A stretch of DNA of 45,572 nt from Gallionella sp. (GTDB taxonomy: Bacteria; Pseudomonadota; Gammaproteobacteria; Burkholderiales; Gallionellaceae): positions 1-45,572 of the forward strand of contig JANLID010000046.1 of the NCBI GenBank assembly GCA_024654105.1, given 5' to 3'. Made by a program: the position numbers and the translations under genes. Shown in pieces: positions 1 to 7,836 of the stretch; the stretch's first letter is position 1, and every line of letters begins with the position of its first letter. A model generated the notes under the pieces. The model was not told the DNA's origin. It worked only from the letters and a program-made list of their open reading frames with translations, and searched no databases.

Positions 1-495
1 AAGCCGCATTACGGCATCATCAAGCACTGCGCGACCGACCCGGACGGAATCATCAAGGTCGATTACAAAGACTATGAGCCGCTGTATGACATATTCCGGG
101 AGTGCGAGGCGCTGACCACGGACACCACCAGGATAGTCGTCAAGTGGAACCGCATCAAGAACGAGGGAAAGCGCGAGTACAACAAGTGCTATGGCACGCC
201 GTTCCTGCTGCAAATGTCAGGCAATGGCCTGATCGCGCCGTGCGGGCCACTGTTCAACGAGAAGTACAAAGCGCTCCACATTGGCAATATAACCAAGACG
301 CGGTTCAAGGATATTTTCAACTCGCCGCGCTATTGGGAGGTCATCAGTTATCTGGGGAGCGATGACTTCAACCCGCAGGAGCGTTGCACCATAAATTGCG
401 TTCAACATTTGACTAATACGTGGCTTTTTCGATACAAGAATGGCCTTGAGAAACTACCAACAACGCCAGCACCACTTCATTCGGAATTTATATGA
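1..495 (+). CDS. Radical SAM/SPASM protein, C-terminal part (truncated by window edge)
   Basis: The frame is open from base 1, so the N-terminus and radical SAM core (CxxxCxxC) lie outside the window. The visible 164 residues look like a SPASM-type end: a cysteine before GTPFLLQ, then SGNGLIAPCGP, HIGNI, a KDIFNSPRYWEV helix and a CTINC pair close to the stop. Such domains bind auxiliary iron-sulfur clusters in radical SAM enzymes that modify peptides or sugars. The stop overlaps the next start (ATGA). With the second SPASM protein at 5981 it brackets a sugar-metabolism-like block. Substrate unknown; the family call is good, the function is inference. Confidence 0.7.
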   Translation, partial: KPHYGIIKHCATDPDGIIKVDYKDYEPLYDIFRECEALTTDTTRIVVKWNRIKNEGKREYNKCYGTPFLLQMSGNGLIAPCGPLFNEKYKALHIGNITKTRFKDIFNSPRYWEVISYLGSDDFNPQERCTINCVQHLTNTWLFRYKNGLEKLPTTPAPLHSEFI

Positions 496-1136
496 AGAAA
501 TGTTCAAAATGTGGGGAAGAAAAAGAGTTAAGCGGATTCTATAAAAACCGTAACGATTGCGTTCAATGCTGCGCGATAGCGGCAAAAATACGATATGAAA
601 AAAACCCAAAGGAATCTAATTCGAAAAGTCGGAAATGGTACGCAGAGAATAAAGAACACGCCGTTGATCAGCACAAAGAATACAGGCAGAGGAATGCCGC
701 GAAGGTATTCGAGATGCACAAGACGTACAGGAATAACAACAAGGACAAAATAGTCGCATGGTGGAATGCATCGCCAAAAGGAACGCTATCTAAAGCAAGG
801 CAATTAGCGTTAATTCGACGCCCAACAGAAAAACCAGTAACCACCAGCGAACTGATGGGGCTTTGGGAGAGCCAAAAAGGAAAGTGCGCGCTCTCCGGCG
901 AGATAATGACTTGGGGGCGAGGGGGATTAAAGCCGACTACTATTTCTGTTGATCGGATTAACAGAAAGCGCGGGTACTCGATTGATAATGTCCGTTTGGT
1001 TTGCTATCAGGTAAATGCATTCCGTGGAATGTGGTCAGACGAACAAATGTTGTTCATGGCAAAAGCTATAGTCAAAGCAGAAGGGGTTTATATACGCAAC
1101 TCCATCAACGCAGTTCCTGATTCACTTTTAACTTAG
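492..1136 (+). CDS. HNH homing-type endonuclease with N-terminal zinc ribbon
   Basis: 214 residues. An N-terminal zinc ribbon (CSKCGEEK...CVQCC) is followed by a charged helical region with repeated aromatic-basic-Asn units (KWYAENKEH, EYRQRNAAK, TYRNNNKDK), then an HNH-like core with CALSGE and SVDRINRKRGYSIDNVRL. This is the layout of free-standing phage homing endonucleases: DNA-recognition repeats plus a nicking/cleaving domain. The gene is visibly more AT-rich than its neighbours, and its ATG overlaps the preceding stop, as expected for a recently inserted mobile gene. It is similar in layout to the HNH gene at 40976. Activity is not provable from sequence. Confidence 0.8.
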   Translation: MKKCSKCGEEKELSGFYKNRNDCVQCCAIAAKIRYEKNPKESNSKSRKWYAENKEHAVDQHKEYRQRNAAKVFEMHKTYRNNNKDKIVAWWNASPKGTLSKARQLALIRRPTEKPVTTSELMGLWESQKGKCALSGEIMTWGRGGLKPTTISVDRINRKRGYSIDNVRLVCYQVNAFRGMWSDEQMLFMAKAIVKAEGVYIRNSINAVPDSLLT

Positions 1137-1145
1137 GAGATTCAA

Positions 1146-1427
1146 ATGTCTTACTCAATTTTCGCACGCGGAGCGACCAAAGAGCAGGTAATGGAGAAAA
1201 TATCGGCTGAACTGGAAAAGATTGTGGTGGCGCAGCCGATTCACTCGGTGGATCGCTGGAAGGCATACGAAACCGCCACGGAATTCCTTGCGATGGTGCC
1301 AAACGAAACGGGCGACAAGGAATTCTACGTGTCGGTGTCTGGCTCGCTCAGTTGGAGCGAATGGAATGTCGTAACGTCGGCTAGCGTCAACGTGAATGCG
1401 TCGCTTGTCGCCAAGGAAAAGGCGTAA
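1146..1427 (+). CDS. Small phage protein of unknown function
   Basis: 93 residues, started by a clear AGGAG eight to nine bases before the ATG. No recognised domain. It is a soluble, mixed alpha/beta-looking protein with no signal peptide or membrane segment; the C-terminal half (YVSVSGSLSWSEW...SVNVNAS) is beta-rich, resembling small virion decoration or adaptor proteins, but that is only a guess. It lies between the mobile HNH gene and the sugar-metabolism genes. Confidence 0.7.
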   Translation: MSYSIFARGATKEQVMEKISAELEKIVVAQPIHSVDRWKAYETATEFLAMVPNETGDKEFYVSVSGSLSWSEWNVVTSASVNVNASLVAKEKA

Positions 1428-1481
1428 GGCCGGAAAGGTTGCGTTTCCGACCAGCGCTATGCCGGTACACCCGGAGTTCAT

Positions 1482-1910
1482 TTGATCACAGTCCTCGCCA
1501 ATGGATGCTTTGACGTGCTCCACGCCGGCCATGTCCTGCACCTCGAGGCCGCCGCGAAACTCGGAGACAGGCTAGTCGTGTCGCTGACGCTGGATGAACA
1601 CGTCAACAAGGGCCCGCACCGACCGATCAATGATTGGGATTCGCGGGCCTTGGTATTGCGCGCATTGAGATGCGTGAGCGAGGTCGTTCCCTCGACGGAT
1701 GGCGCAGAAGCAGTAATGACATTTCGCCCTGATGTGGCCGTCAAAGGTATTGACTATAAGGACACGCAAGTTATTGAGCGGATGCGCGCCGCGTGCGCGC
1801 TCGTTGGGGCGAAACTCGTTTTCACAGAAACGCCAAAAATGTCATTCAGCGACAAACTTGCTGCGTTGTTATCCAGCGGCGTAGGAGATGGTGATTATGG
1901 CGTTGAGTGA
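1482..1910 (+). CDS. Cytidylyltransferase-fold nucleotidyltransferase (HldE C-domain/TagD-like)
   Basis: 142 residues from a TTG start. It begins with the nucleotidyltransferase signature GCFDVLHAGHVLHLEAA, containing the HxGH nucleotide-binding motif (HAGH), followed by GDRLVVSLTLDEHV, KGPHRPIN, PDVAVKGIDY and a C-terminal MSFSDKLAALL in the place of the family's ISTS-type motif. This pattern matches the adenylyltransferase half of HldE (heptose-1-phosphate to ADP-heptose) and glycerol-3-phosphate cytidylyltransferase. Being followed directly by a GmhA-like isomerase, activation of a heptose or related sugar phosphate is the likeliest role. It ends 14 bases inside the next gene. Confidence 0.85.
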   Translation: MITVLANGCFDVLHAGHVLHLEAAAKLGDRLVVSLTLDEHVNKGPHRPINDWDSRALVLRALRCVSEVVPSTDGAEAVMTFRPDVAVKGIDYKDTQVIERMRAACALVGAKLVFTETPKMSFSDKLAALLSSGVGDGDYGVE

Positions 1911-2553
1911 GAATGCCCCGCCGATGAACCCGATCGTCAAAAGTGAGTACATGGGGAAAGGCGTGATGATTGATGACGGCGGCATCGGCAGCGCCCTGAT
2001 GTTCTTCCTCCTGCTTTACAACGCAGCCAAGGCGACGAATGTCCGGGAATACGGGGAGACGGTAGATTTGGCTGAAGGCTTGCGGATACTACGCAAACTC
2101 TGCCTCAATGCGACATTCGAAAAGCCGAACAAGGTAATCTTGATCGGCAACGGCGGCTCCTCTGCAATCGCCTCCCACATGGCGGCGGATTACAGCAAGA
2201 ACGGCGGTATCCGCGCCATCGCGTTCAACGACGCGCCGACGCTTACCTGCCTCGGAAACGACTTCGGCATAGACGAGATTTTCGCCAAGCAACTGGAGTT
2301 CTACGCGCACCAGGGCGATGTCGTGATCATCGTGAGTTCATCTGGTCATTCCGGGAATATCCTACGGGCCGCGGAGCAGGCGTTTGTGATGGGACTCGAT
2401 CTGGTGACGTTCTCCGGCATGAACCCAGATAACGTACTGCGGAACAAGGGGAGATTGAATTTCTACGTGCCGGCCAAGGACTACGGGCTGGTCGAACTGG
2501 CGCACTTGGCGCTGCTGCATTCAATCGTTTCTGTTCAGGAGTGGAAAATATGA
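1897..2553 (+). CDS. SIS-domain sugar-phosphate isomerase, GmhA-like
   Basis: 218 residues. The ATG at 1897 is chosen over 1888 because TAGGAG at 1882-1887 is properly spaced only for 1897. The SIS core is clear: IGNGGSSAIASHMAADYS, then TLTCLGNDFGIDEIFAKQ, GDVVIIVSSSGHSGNIL. The paired GNGGS and SSSGHS loops bind the phosphate of the sugar, and the GND(F/Y)G segment is typical of phosphoheptose isomerases (sedoheptulose 7-phosphate to heptose 7-phosphate). An unusual N-terminal segment of about 45 residues precedes the domain. Translationally coupled to the nucleotidyltransferase before it and the SDR after it (ATGA). Confidence 0.85.
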   Translation: MALSENAPPMNPIVKSEYMGKGVMIDDGGIGSALMFFLLLYNAAKATNVREYGETVDLAEGLRILRKLCLNATFEKPNKVILIGNGGSSAIASHMAADYSKNGGIRAIAFNDAPTLTCLGNDFGIDEIFAKQLEFYAHQGDVVIIVSSSGHSGNILRAAEQAFVMGLDLVTFSGMNPDNVLRNKGRLNFYVPAKDYGLVELAHLALLHSIVSVQEWKI

Positions 2554-3212
2554 ATGGCCGTATAGCATTGGTTACGGGCGGCACGCGCGGCATTGGGCTT
2601 GCGATAGCGAACAGGCTGCGATTCTCTGGCCATACCGTCCATGTGTGGGGACACGATATCGATGTGCGGCAGGAACGTCTGATTGAGGATGCGGTTAGCA
2701 AGATCGGCGCGGTGGATATTCTCGTGAACAGTGCTGGCGTATTCGGTCCTGTTGGCCCAGCCCTTGCATATCAGTCCGAGGCATGGCATGACGTGTTGGC
2801 CGTCAATCTGACCGGTACGATGCTGGTGTGCAAGAACGTCATTCCAGGCATGGTTGCGCGTGGCTTTGGCCGTGTCGTGAATATGTCGAGCGTGGTGGTG
2901 AAGGATACCAATCCGAACGCGCTTGCCTACTGCGTTTCAAAGGCTGGCGTCGAGGCGTTGACGCGCTGCTTTGCGCTTGAAACTGCCAAGACCGGGGTAG
3001 TTGTGAATTGTGTTCGCCCGGCAGCGGTGAATACTGATCTGTTTAAGAATGTGCCGCAGGAAAAGATTGACGCCATGCTCAAGAAATGCCCGATGGAGCG
3101 ATTCGTTACCGTCGAGGAAGTCGCGGCGCTGGTGTGTTGGCTGGTGAGTGAGGAATGCTCGGCGACCACGGGTGCGGCGTTTGATGTTGCCGGCGGGCGC
3201 TGTCAACTGTAA
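2550..3212 (+). CDS. Short-chain dehydrogenase/reductase
   Basis: 220 residues. CAGGAG lies 8 bases upstream of ATG 2550, which overlaps the previous stop. Classical SDR signatures in order: TGGTRGIG (cofactor glycines, residues about 9-16), NSAG at the end of beta-4, NMSS with the catalytic Ser, and AYCVSKAG with the Tyr-x-x-x-Lys pair, then the C-terminal DVAGG. It should oxidise or reduce a sugar or keto intermediate with NAD(P)H. At 220 residues it is slightly shorter than typical (about 250): the region after the Rossmann start is compressed. Context suggests a step in modified-sugar synthesis; the substrate is unknown. Confidence 0.9.
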   Translation: MNGRIALVTGGTRGIGLAIANRLRFSGHTVHVWGHDIDVRQERLIEDAVSKIGAVDILVNSAGVFGPVGPALAYQSEAWHDVLAVNLTGTMLVCKNVIPGMVARGFGRVVNMSSVVVKDTNPNALAYCVSKAGVEALTRCFALETAKTGVVVNCVRPAAVNTDLFKNVPQEKIDAMLKKCPMERFVTVEEVAALVCWLVSEECSATTGAAFDVAGGRCQL

Positions 3213-3214
3213 AA

Positions 3215-5008
3215 ATGCGGCTGTCTGATTACGTAATTTCCTTCCTTGAGGATCAGGGAATCGACTGCGCTTTCACGGTGGCTGGCGGTGGCTCGGCTTT
3301 CCTGGATGACGCGCTGCGCACGGCGAAGCGGATGCGTTACGTGGCCCATCATCATGAGCAGGCCGCGGCGATGGCGGCGGAAGCCTACGCGCGCGTCAGG
3401 ACGGGCCTGGGGCTTGCCGTAGTGACAAGCGGCCCTGGCGGCACCAACGCGATCACAGGAGTCGCCGGCGCGTGGCTGGACCACGTACCGCTGATCGTGC
3501 TGAGCGGGCAGACGTTTCAGAAGCAGACGATTACCGGACACCCTGGACTGCGCACCTTGGGCGTGCAAGAAATCAACATCGTGGACATCGTGAAGCCGAT
3601 CACGAAATACGCGGTGATGGTGACCGAACCGAAATTGATTCGTGCATACCTTGAGCATGCGCTGCACATGGCGCGATCAGGAAGGCCGGGGCCGGTATGG
3701 CTGGATTTGCCAGCCGACGTACAGAATGCGCAGATCGACCCGGCGACGTTGCGCGGATTCGACGTGCCGGCGCGGACGGTAGCGGATGGATTGCCGTTTG
3801 CGGTTGCCGAGGTTGTGAGACTGCTGCGCGCCGCCAAGCGCCCGCTGGTTCACGTCGGCCAAGGCGTGCGGCTTGCGGGCGCGGTCAAGGAGTTTTTCGA
3901 GTTCGTCGAATCCTGTGGACTGCCGTTCGTGACGGCGCGCAATGCGAACGATATTTGCGGCAGCGATCATCCGAACTACATCGGACGTCCCGGCACGTTC
4001 GCGCAGCGCGGGGCGAATTTCGCGGTGCAGACCTGCGATCTATACATCACGATCGGCACGCGCCTGTCGCTAGCGCAGACTGGCTACCAAGCGAATGACT
4101 ACGCGCGCAACGCGAAGATCGTCATGGTGGACATCGATGATGCTGAACTGAGCAAAGGCACAGTGCGTATTGATTGGGCAGTACGGGCGGACGCTGGCGA
4201 TTTCCTGCGGGAACTATTGAGGCAGGATGCCGGTGCCGGGGCGTGGTCTTGCTGGCTCGCACAGTGCAAGGCGTGGCAGGCAAAGTATCCGGTCGTGACG
4301 CCAGCGATGCGCGAGCCGGGCGCGTTCGTGAATTCGTACCACTTCATTGACGTGCTGAGCGATCTGCTGACCGCTGATGACGTGATCGTGACGGATATGG
4401 GAAGCTCGTTCCAGCACATTCATCAGGCATTTAAGGTGAAGGCTGGCCAGCGCTTGATGACGAACTGCGGACTCGCGCCGATGGGATGGGGCTTGCCGGC
4501 CGCTGTCGGCGCCTGCGTCGGTTCGGGTAGGCGCACGATCTGCATTACAGGCGATGGCGGGTTCATGTTCAACTCGCAGGAACTGGCGACGATCGCGCAT
4601 CACAAGCTGCCTATCAAGATATTCGTGCTGAACAACGGCGGCTATCTAACCATGCGCGAGTCGCAGGCGAATGCGTTCGGCGGGTACATGGGCAGCGACG
4701 AAGCGAGCGGGATATCGTTCCCGGACTTCAAGGTGTTGGCGGACGCAAACGGCCTGAATTACGGCTACATCGGCGAGCGATTGGTGCCGAATGGCGTCAT
4801 CAAAAAGGCGCTGGAAATTGACGGTCCGATTTTGGTCGAGGTCATGATGGACCCGAATCAGGAATCTATGCACGCGGTCAATCGGCGCGGGGCTGACGGC
4901 GCTATCAAGCAGACCGCAATCGAGGACGCCTTTCCGTTTCTGGACCCGGCAGAGGTTGCGGAAAATTTAACATACTCCAATATCGGAACCCCATCTAATG
5001 CGGTATGA
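3215..5008 (+). CDS. Thiamine-pyrophosphate enzyme, acetolactate-synthase-like
   Basis: 597 residues, the usual length for three-domain TPP enzymes. The N-terminal Pyr domain carries the catalytic Glu (HHHEQAAAMAAEAYAR, Glu about residue 48) and VVTSGPGGTNAITG; the central FAD/NAD-like domain follows; the C-terminal PP domain has the TPP/Mg motif ITGDGGFMFNSQELATIA (GDGG at about 446-449) ending in NNGGY. It should decarboxylate a 2-keto acid and transfer the product to an acceptor. In sugar gene clusters such proteins make branched or keto-extended sugars; here it follows isomerase and SDR genes two bases after the SDR stop, so that role is inferred. Confidence 0.9.
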   Translation: MRLSDYVISFLEDQGIDCAFTVAGGGSAFLDDALRTAKRMRYVAHHHEQAAAMAAEAYARVRTGLGLAVVTSGPGGTNAITGVAGAWLDHVPLIVLSGQTFQKQTITGHPGLRTLGVQEINIVDIVKPITKYAVMVTEPKLIRAYLEHALHMARSGRPGPVWLDLPADVQNAQIDPATLRGFDVPARTVADGLPFAVAEVVRLLRAAKRPLVHVGQGVRLAGAVKEFFEFVESCGLPFVTARNANDICGSDHPNYIGRPGTFAQRGANFAVQTCDLYITIGTRLSLAQTGYQANDYARNAKIVMVDIDDAELSKGTVRIDWAVRADAGDFLRELLRQDAGAGAWSCWLAQCKAWQAKYPVVTPAMREPGAFVNSYHFIDVLSDLLTADDVIVTDMGSSFQHIHQAFKVKAGQRLMTNCGLAPMGWGLPAAVGACVGSGRRTICITGDGGFMFNSQELATIAHHKLPIKIFVLNNGGYLTMRESQANAFGGYMGSDEASGISFPDFKVLADANGLNYGYIGERLVPNGVIKKALEIDGPILVEVMMDPNQESMHAVNRRGADGAIKQTAIEDAFPFLDPAEVAENLTYSNIGTPSNAV

Positions 5009-5534
5009 CCTGTTGATTGACCTGGCGGCTGCGAAAAAGCCGGATGTGCTGATAGAGATCGGCACGCACCGCGGCAACAATGCCAAGCGCCTGAAGGCGC
5101 ATTGCCGGAAATACTACGGCTTCGATCTATGGGAAGCCGGGAACGATGAAACCGACAAGCGCGAATCGAACGGCAAAGGCCGGTCAACGAAGGCACAGGC
5201 GGCGCAGGTGCTGGCCGGAACCGACTTTGAACTGATCGCTGGCAACACCCTGGATACGCTGCCCGCATTCTGGGAGCGCGGCATCAAGGCCGATTTCGTG
5301 TTCATCGATGGCGGTCATTCGGTCGGGACGATCGGTTCTGATTGGCAATGGACGCGGCGAATGCTAAATCCGGGCGCCGTTGTCGTGTTCGACGACTACT
5401 ACGAGCCCGAGCGCGACGGCTTCGGCTGCAACGCAATCGTAGCCGGAATCGAGCATGAGCTATTGAACGGCGACAGCTTCAACGGCACGCTGATCCGGCT
5501 GGTGAAATATGTCCATCCTTCGGGGGCTGCGTGA
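4998..5534 (+). CDS. Class I SAM-dependent methyltransferase
   Basis: 178 residues, overlapping the TPP gene by 11 bases. Motif I is VLIEIGTHRGNNAKRL (SAM glycine loop), followed by YYGFDLWEAG, then ADFVFIDGGHSVGTI (post-motif I acid and metal-type DGGH) and GAVVVFDDYYEPE. This is the arrangement of Methyltransf_24-like enzymes, many of which methylate small molecules or sugars (O-methylation). It probably decorates the product of the preceding sugar genes, by context only. Confidence 0.85.
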   Translation: MRYDLLIDLAAAKKPDVLIEIGTHRGNNAKRLKAHCRKYYGFDLWEAGNDETDKRESNGKGRSTKAQAAQVLAGTDFELIAGNTLDTLPAFWERGIKADFVFIDGGHSVGTIGSDWQWTRRMLNPGAVVVFDDYYEPERDGFGCNAIVAGIEHELLNGDSFNGTLIRLVKYVHPSGAA

Positions 5535-5704
5535 TTATCTTGAGCGATGCTCTGCTGTGGTTGATGATTCTTGCCGCGTTATGCTTACTTGGTGGCGTAG
5601 GAATGGGGCCGAAACGAAAGCGCAATCCGCCGCCGAAAGGTCCGCGCCCAATGGGGCGGTTCCCTGGCCCGCCGCCGAGGAGTGCCGGAGTTGAACCAAA
5701 ATGA
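5531..5704 (+). CDS. 57-residue membrane protein with proline-rich basic tail
   Basis: The GTG start at 5531 overlaps the methyltransferase stop (GTGA) and its own TGA overlaps the ATG of the next gene, a double coupling that argues for a real gene. Residues about 6-26 (DALLWLMILAALCLLGGVG) form one membrane segment; the rest is basic and proline-rich (KRKRNPPPKGPRPMGRFPGP). The likely orientation is N-out with a cytoplasmic proline-rich tail under the positive-inside rule. Function not recognised; it could anchor a partner from the sugar-modifying set at the inner membrane. Confidence 0.6.
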   Translation: MIILSDALLWLMILAALCLLGGVGMGPKRKRNPPPKGPRPMGRFPGPPPRSAGVEPK

Positions 5705-5901
5705 GGCACCAGATTGTTAGATACGAGTCAGTGGATGAGTGCGCCACTAATTGGCATCTCTACGAAGAAGCGGACGAGATATTGAAGAATCTGGAGGCGT
5801 TGTTGCCTAAATTGCAAAGGGCTTATGTGAGAGAGATGGGGCGGAAAGTACAAATGGAACTTGAGGGCCTGGTGCGTTGCTGCGACCAAAACGCCGGTTG
5901 A
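5701..5901 (+). CDS. Hypothetical protein, 66 residues
   Basis: Starts with an ATG overlapping the preceding stop. Mostly helical and charged (EADEILKNLEALLPKLQRAYV), with no signal or membrane segment and two adjacent cysteines near the end. It is the last gene before a rho-independent terminator at 5942, so it closes the first accessory transcription unit. Not recognised. Confidence 0.55.
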   Translation: MRHQIVRYESVDECATNWHLYEEADEILKNLEALLPKLQRAYVREMGRKVQMELEGLVRCCDQNAG

Positions 5902-5941
5902 TGAGACTGTAAAACAGATAAGCAATTTACAAACAATCGAA

Positions 5942-5970
5942 GCCGTCCGAAGTTGGGCGGCTTTTTCTTT
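5942..5970 (+). terminator. Rho-independent terminator
   Basis: GCCGTCC / GGGCGGC stem of 7 bp (one G-T pair) around loop GAAGTT, followed by CTTTTTCTTTT. Almost the same sequence recurs at 7797. It ends the first sugar-gene unit and sits just before the second radical SAM gene. Confidence 0.85.
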
Positions 5971-5980
5971 TGGGGAATCA

Positions 5981-6937
5981 ATGGGCATTGTCGAACGCAT
6001 CGACGCGATTACCGCCATCCCGGCCGCATACCTGCGCGAGGACCCGCCGGCGCCGAGGTCGGTCAAGATCGAACTGACCGGTCGCTGCAATTACCGCTGC
6101 GGTTTTTGCGCCTTGCGCACGCGAGAGAATCAGCCAAAGGGCGACATGGACCTGTCGCTGTTTCGCAAAATCACGATCGACATGCGCGTGGCCGGCGTGG
6201 AGGAAATCGGCCTGTTCTACCTGGGCGAATCGTTCAGCGCGCCCGAGCTGCTGATTGAAGCCGTTGAATGGTGCAAGCAGGAACTTCGCTTCCCGTATGT
6301 GTTCCTGACCACGAACGGCAGCCTGGCCACGCCCGACCTGGTGCGCCGCTGCATGATGTTCGGCCTGGACAGCCTGAAATTCTCGGTCAATGCGGCGGAC
6401 GAAGCGCAATTTGAGGCGGTGATGGGCGTGAAGGGCGCGCTGTTTCGGAAGTCGCTTGCCAACCTGCAAGCAGCCCGCTCCCTTCGCGATGGCGTCGGCT
6501 ACAGGTGCGGTATTTACGCCAGTTCGATTCAATACGATGGTGAGCAGGCCGCGAAAATGCAGGCCATGCTGGAGGCTGAGGTGCTTCCCTATGTGGACTG
6601 CCATTATTTTTTGCCCCTGTACGGAAGCATGACGCACTGGAACGAGACAGGCGACGGCGGGCTAGGGTATGTGCCCACCGCGGGCAATCAGGGCCGTATC
6701 GGGGCGCTGCGCGATCCCTTGCCATGCTGGAGCGCTTTTACCGAAGGGCATGTGACCGCCGATGGCATCCTGACCGCCTGCTGCTTCGATTCGGACGGCC
6801 GGTTTGCGATGGGCGATCTGACGCGGCAGCGATTCATGGATGCCTGGCACAGCCTGCCGTTCAAGGAATTGCGCGGCGCGCACTTGGCGAAGGATGTCAG
6901 TGGAACTATTTGCGAGGGATGTCTAGCTTATGCCTAA
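5981..6937 (+). CDS. Radical SAM/SPASM-domain enzyme
   Basis: 318 residues from ATG 5981, which has a GGGGA ribosome site; an upstream TTG in frame (5861) is rejected because it would read through the terminator. The radical SAM cluster motif CNYRCGFC lies at about residue 32, preceded by SVKIELTGR. The C-terminal half has the SPASM/twitch cysteines: PCWSAFTEGHVTADG, TACCFDSDGRFAMGDL, and CEGC near the end. Such enzymes use a 5'-deoxyadenosyl radical to modify peptides or sugars. Context with glycosyltransferase and sugar-phosphate genes suggests carbohydrate chemistry, but peptide modification cannot be excluded. Confidence 0.9.
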   Translation: MGIVERIDAITAIPAAYLREDPPAPRSVKIELTGRCNYRCGFCALRTRENQPKGDMDLSLFRKITIDMRVAGVEEIGLFYLGESFSAPELLIEAVEWCKQELRFPYVFLTTNGSLATPDLVRRCMMFGLDSLKFSVNAADEAQFEAVMGVKGALFRKSLANLQAARSLRDGVGYRCGIYASSIQYDGEQAAKMQAMLEAEVLPYVDCHYFLPLYGSMTHWNETGDGGLGYVPTAGNQGRIGALRDPLPCWSAFTEGHVTADGILTACCFDSDGRFAMGDLTRQRFMDAWHSLPFKELRGAHLAKDVSGTICEGCLAYA

Positions 6938-7127
6938 CAATATCGATTCATCGATCACATTCGGGCCGGTCTCTGGAGAGTGTTTCATTTGCGGCAAACG
7001 ACTGGAAGCGTACTGGAACAAAATGCTCAATTTGAAGGATGGCCGCATGGTGTGCGAGGAACACAATACGGTTGATCGCCATCCTAGCCTGCGTGAGCAA
7101 GGTTTTGTTTCATATTCGGACGGTTGA
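6930..7127 (+). CDS. Small putative zinc-binding protein
   Basis: 65 residues; the ATG lies within the last codons of the radical SAM gene (8-base overlap). A CFICGKRLEAYW segment followed by CEEH gives a Cys-x-x-Cys...Cys/His zinc-site pattern. No further domain recognised. It probably shares the transcript of the radical SAM gene. Confidence 0.6.
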   Translation: MPNNIDSSITFGPVSGECFICGKRLEAYWNKMLNLKDGRMVCEEHNTVDRHPSLREQGFVSYSDG

Positions 7128-7169
7128 TGGACTGCGAAATCTTCATCGCCTATGCCTGATTTTACGCGC

Positions 7170-7198
7170 TTGACACCTGCGCCGAAATGGCATAGCAT
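7170..7198 (+). promoter_or_regulatory. Sigma70-type promoter, predicted leaderless start
   Basis: TTGACA (7170-7175), a 17-bp spacer and TAGCAT (7193-7198). The next ATG is at 7205, 7 bases beyond the -10 box, i.e. at the expected transcription start; no Shine-Dalgarno fits in between. It drives the small unit 7205-7778, which is closed by two terminators. Confidence 0.7.
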
Positions 7199-7204
7199 CC
7201 ATTT

Positions 7205-7354
7205 ATGAAACGCATGACGCAGCGAGAAATCCTAAAGCGGGCAGCAGAAATTGTGCAATGGGCAATAGACGTTTGCCCAGTTCCGCCGCGCGATAAAATG
7301 GCTGAATACAAAGAAATCGTGCGCGGTCTGAAACGCATGGCTGGCAAGAAATGA
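7205..7354 (+). CDS. 49-residue basic protein, first gene of moron-like unit
   Basis: A short basic, helical protein (MKRMTQREILKRAAEIVQW...). It lies directly on the predicted start point of the promoter at 7170 and its stop overlaps the start of the helix-turn-helix gene (ATGA). Two-gene units of this type (small protein plus XRE regulator) are often regulatory or toxin-antitoxin-like, but no family is recognised here. Confidence 0.6.
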   Translation: MKRMTQREILKRAAEIVQWAIDVCPVPPRDKMAEYKEIVRGLKRMAGKK

Positions 7355-7524
7355 CCGGCGCCCAACTTAAGACGCTTCGCTACAAACTCGACCTTTCGCT
7401 CGCGCAAGCCAGCAAGCAAGTCGAAGTCTCGCCGCGGACGTGGTGCAGATGGGAGGCGGGAGAGTCGCGGATTCCAGCGACGGCGGTTAAAGTGTTCAAG
7501 ATGGTGAACGGGGTGAAGGCGTGA
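7351..7524 (+). CDS. XRE/Cro-family helix-turn-helix regulator
   Basis: 57 residues, coupled by ATGA and GTGA overlaps on both sides. The sequence follows the XRE pattern: LKTLRYKLDLSLAQASKQV, turn, EVSPRTWCRWEAGES and RIPATAVKVFKMV, with the recognition helix at about residues 28-37. It probably binds an operator near its own promoter at 7170 or elsewhere in the phage. It has no extra domain, so it would be Cro-like rather than a cleavable CI repressor. Confidence 0.8.
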   Translation: MTGAQLKTLRYKLDLSLAQASKQVEVSPRTWCRWEAGESRIPATAVKVFKMVNGVKA

Positions 7525-7778
7525 GCAAATCTTGTGTTGCAATGGGTCCATTCGAACCCGATGCGGTCAGTAGAAGCAAAAAGCCGAATGGTTGGGTCGC
7601 GCGCGAGAGACTGATTCGATCTGCTCAGAAATTCAACGAGACCTGCTTCAGGTGCGGAGAATCCAGGCTCATGTGGAAGCTTGATAACTGCGATGGCGAA
7701 GTGAAGTTATGGCTGCCGTACCATTTTCACGTTTGCCCGAACGGCGCGCAGGCATTGGCGAGTGACAGAAACAACTAA
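7521..7778 (+). CDS. Small Cys-rich protein of unknown function
   Basis: 85 residues from a GTG overlapping the HTH stop. A CFRCGESRLMW segment with later Cys and His residues suggests a metal site. It ends just before tandem terminators at 7797 and 7837, so it is the last gene of this independent unit. Confidence 0.6.
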   Translation: MSKSCVAMGPFEPDAVSRSKKPNGWVARERLIRSAQKFNETCFRCGESRLMWKLDNCDGEVKLWLPYHFHVCPNGAQALASDRNN

Positions 7779-7796
7779 ATAACCGAAACACCGTAA

Positions 7797-7824
7797 GCCG
7801 CCGAAGTTGGGCGGCTTTTTATTT
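7797..7824 (+). terminator. Rho-independent terminator (first of tandem)
   Basis: GCCGCC / GGCGGC stem with a GAAGTTG loop and CTTTTTATTT tail; nearly the same sequence as the terminator at 5942. Confidence 0.85.
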
Positions 7825-7836
7825 GGCACCACATTG

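Noticed and set aside
5861..5980. TTG start that would add 40 residues to the radical SAM protein at 5981
   Set aside because: It overlaps the previous gene and reads through a terminator stem; ATG 5981 has a proper ribosome site.
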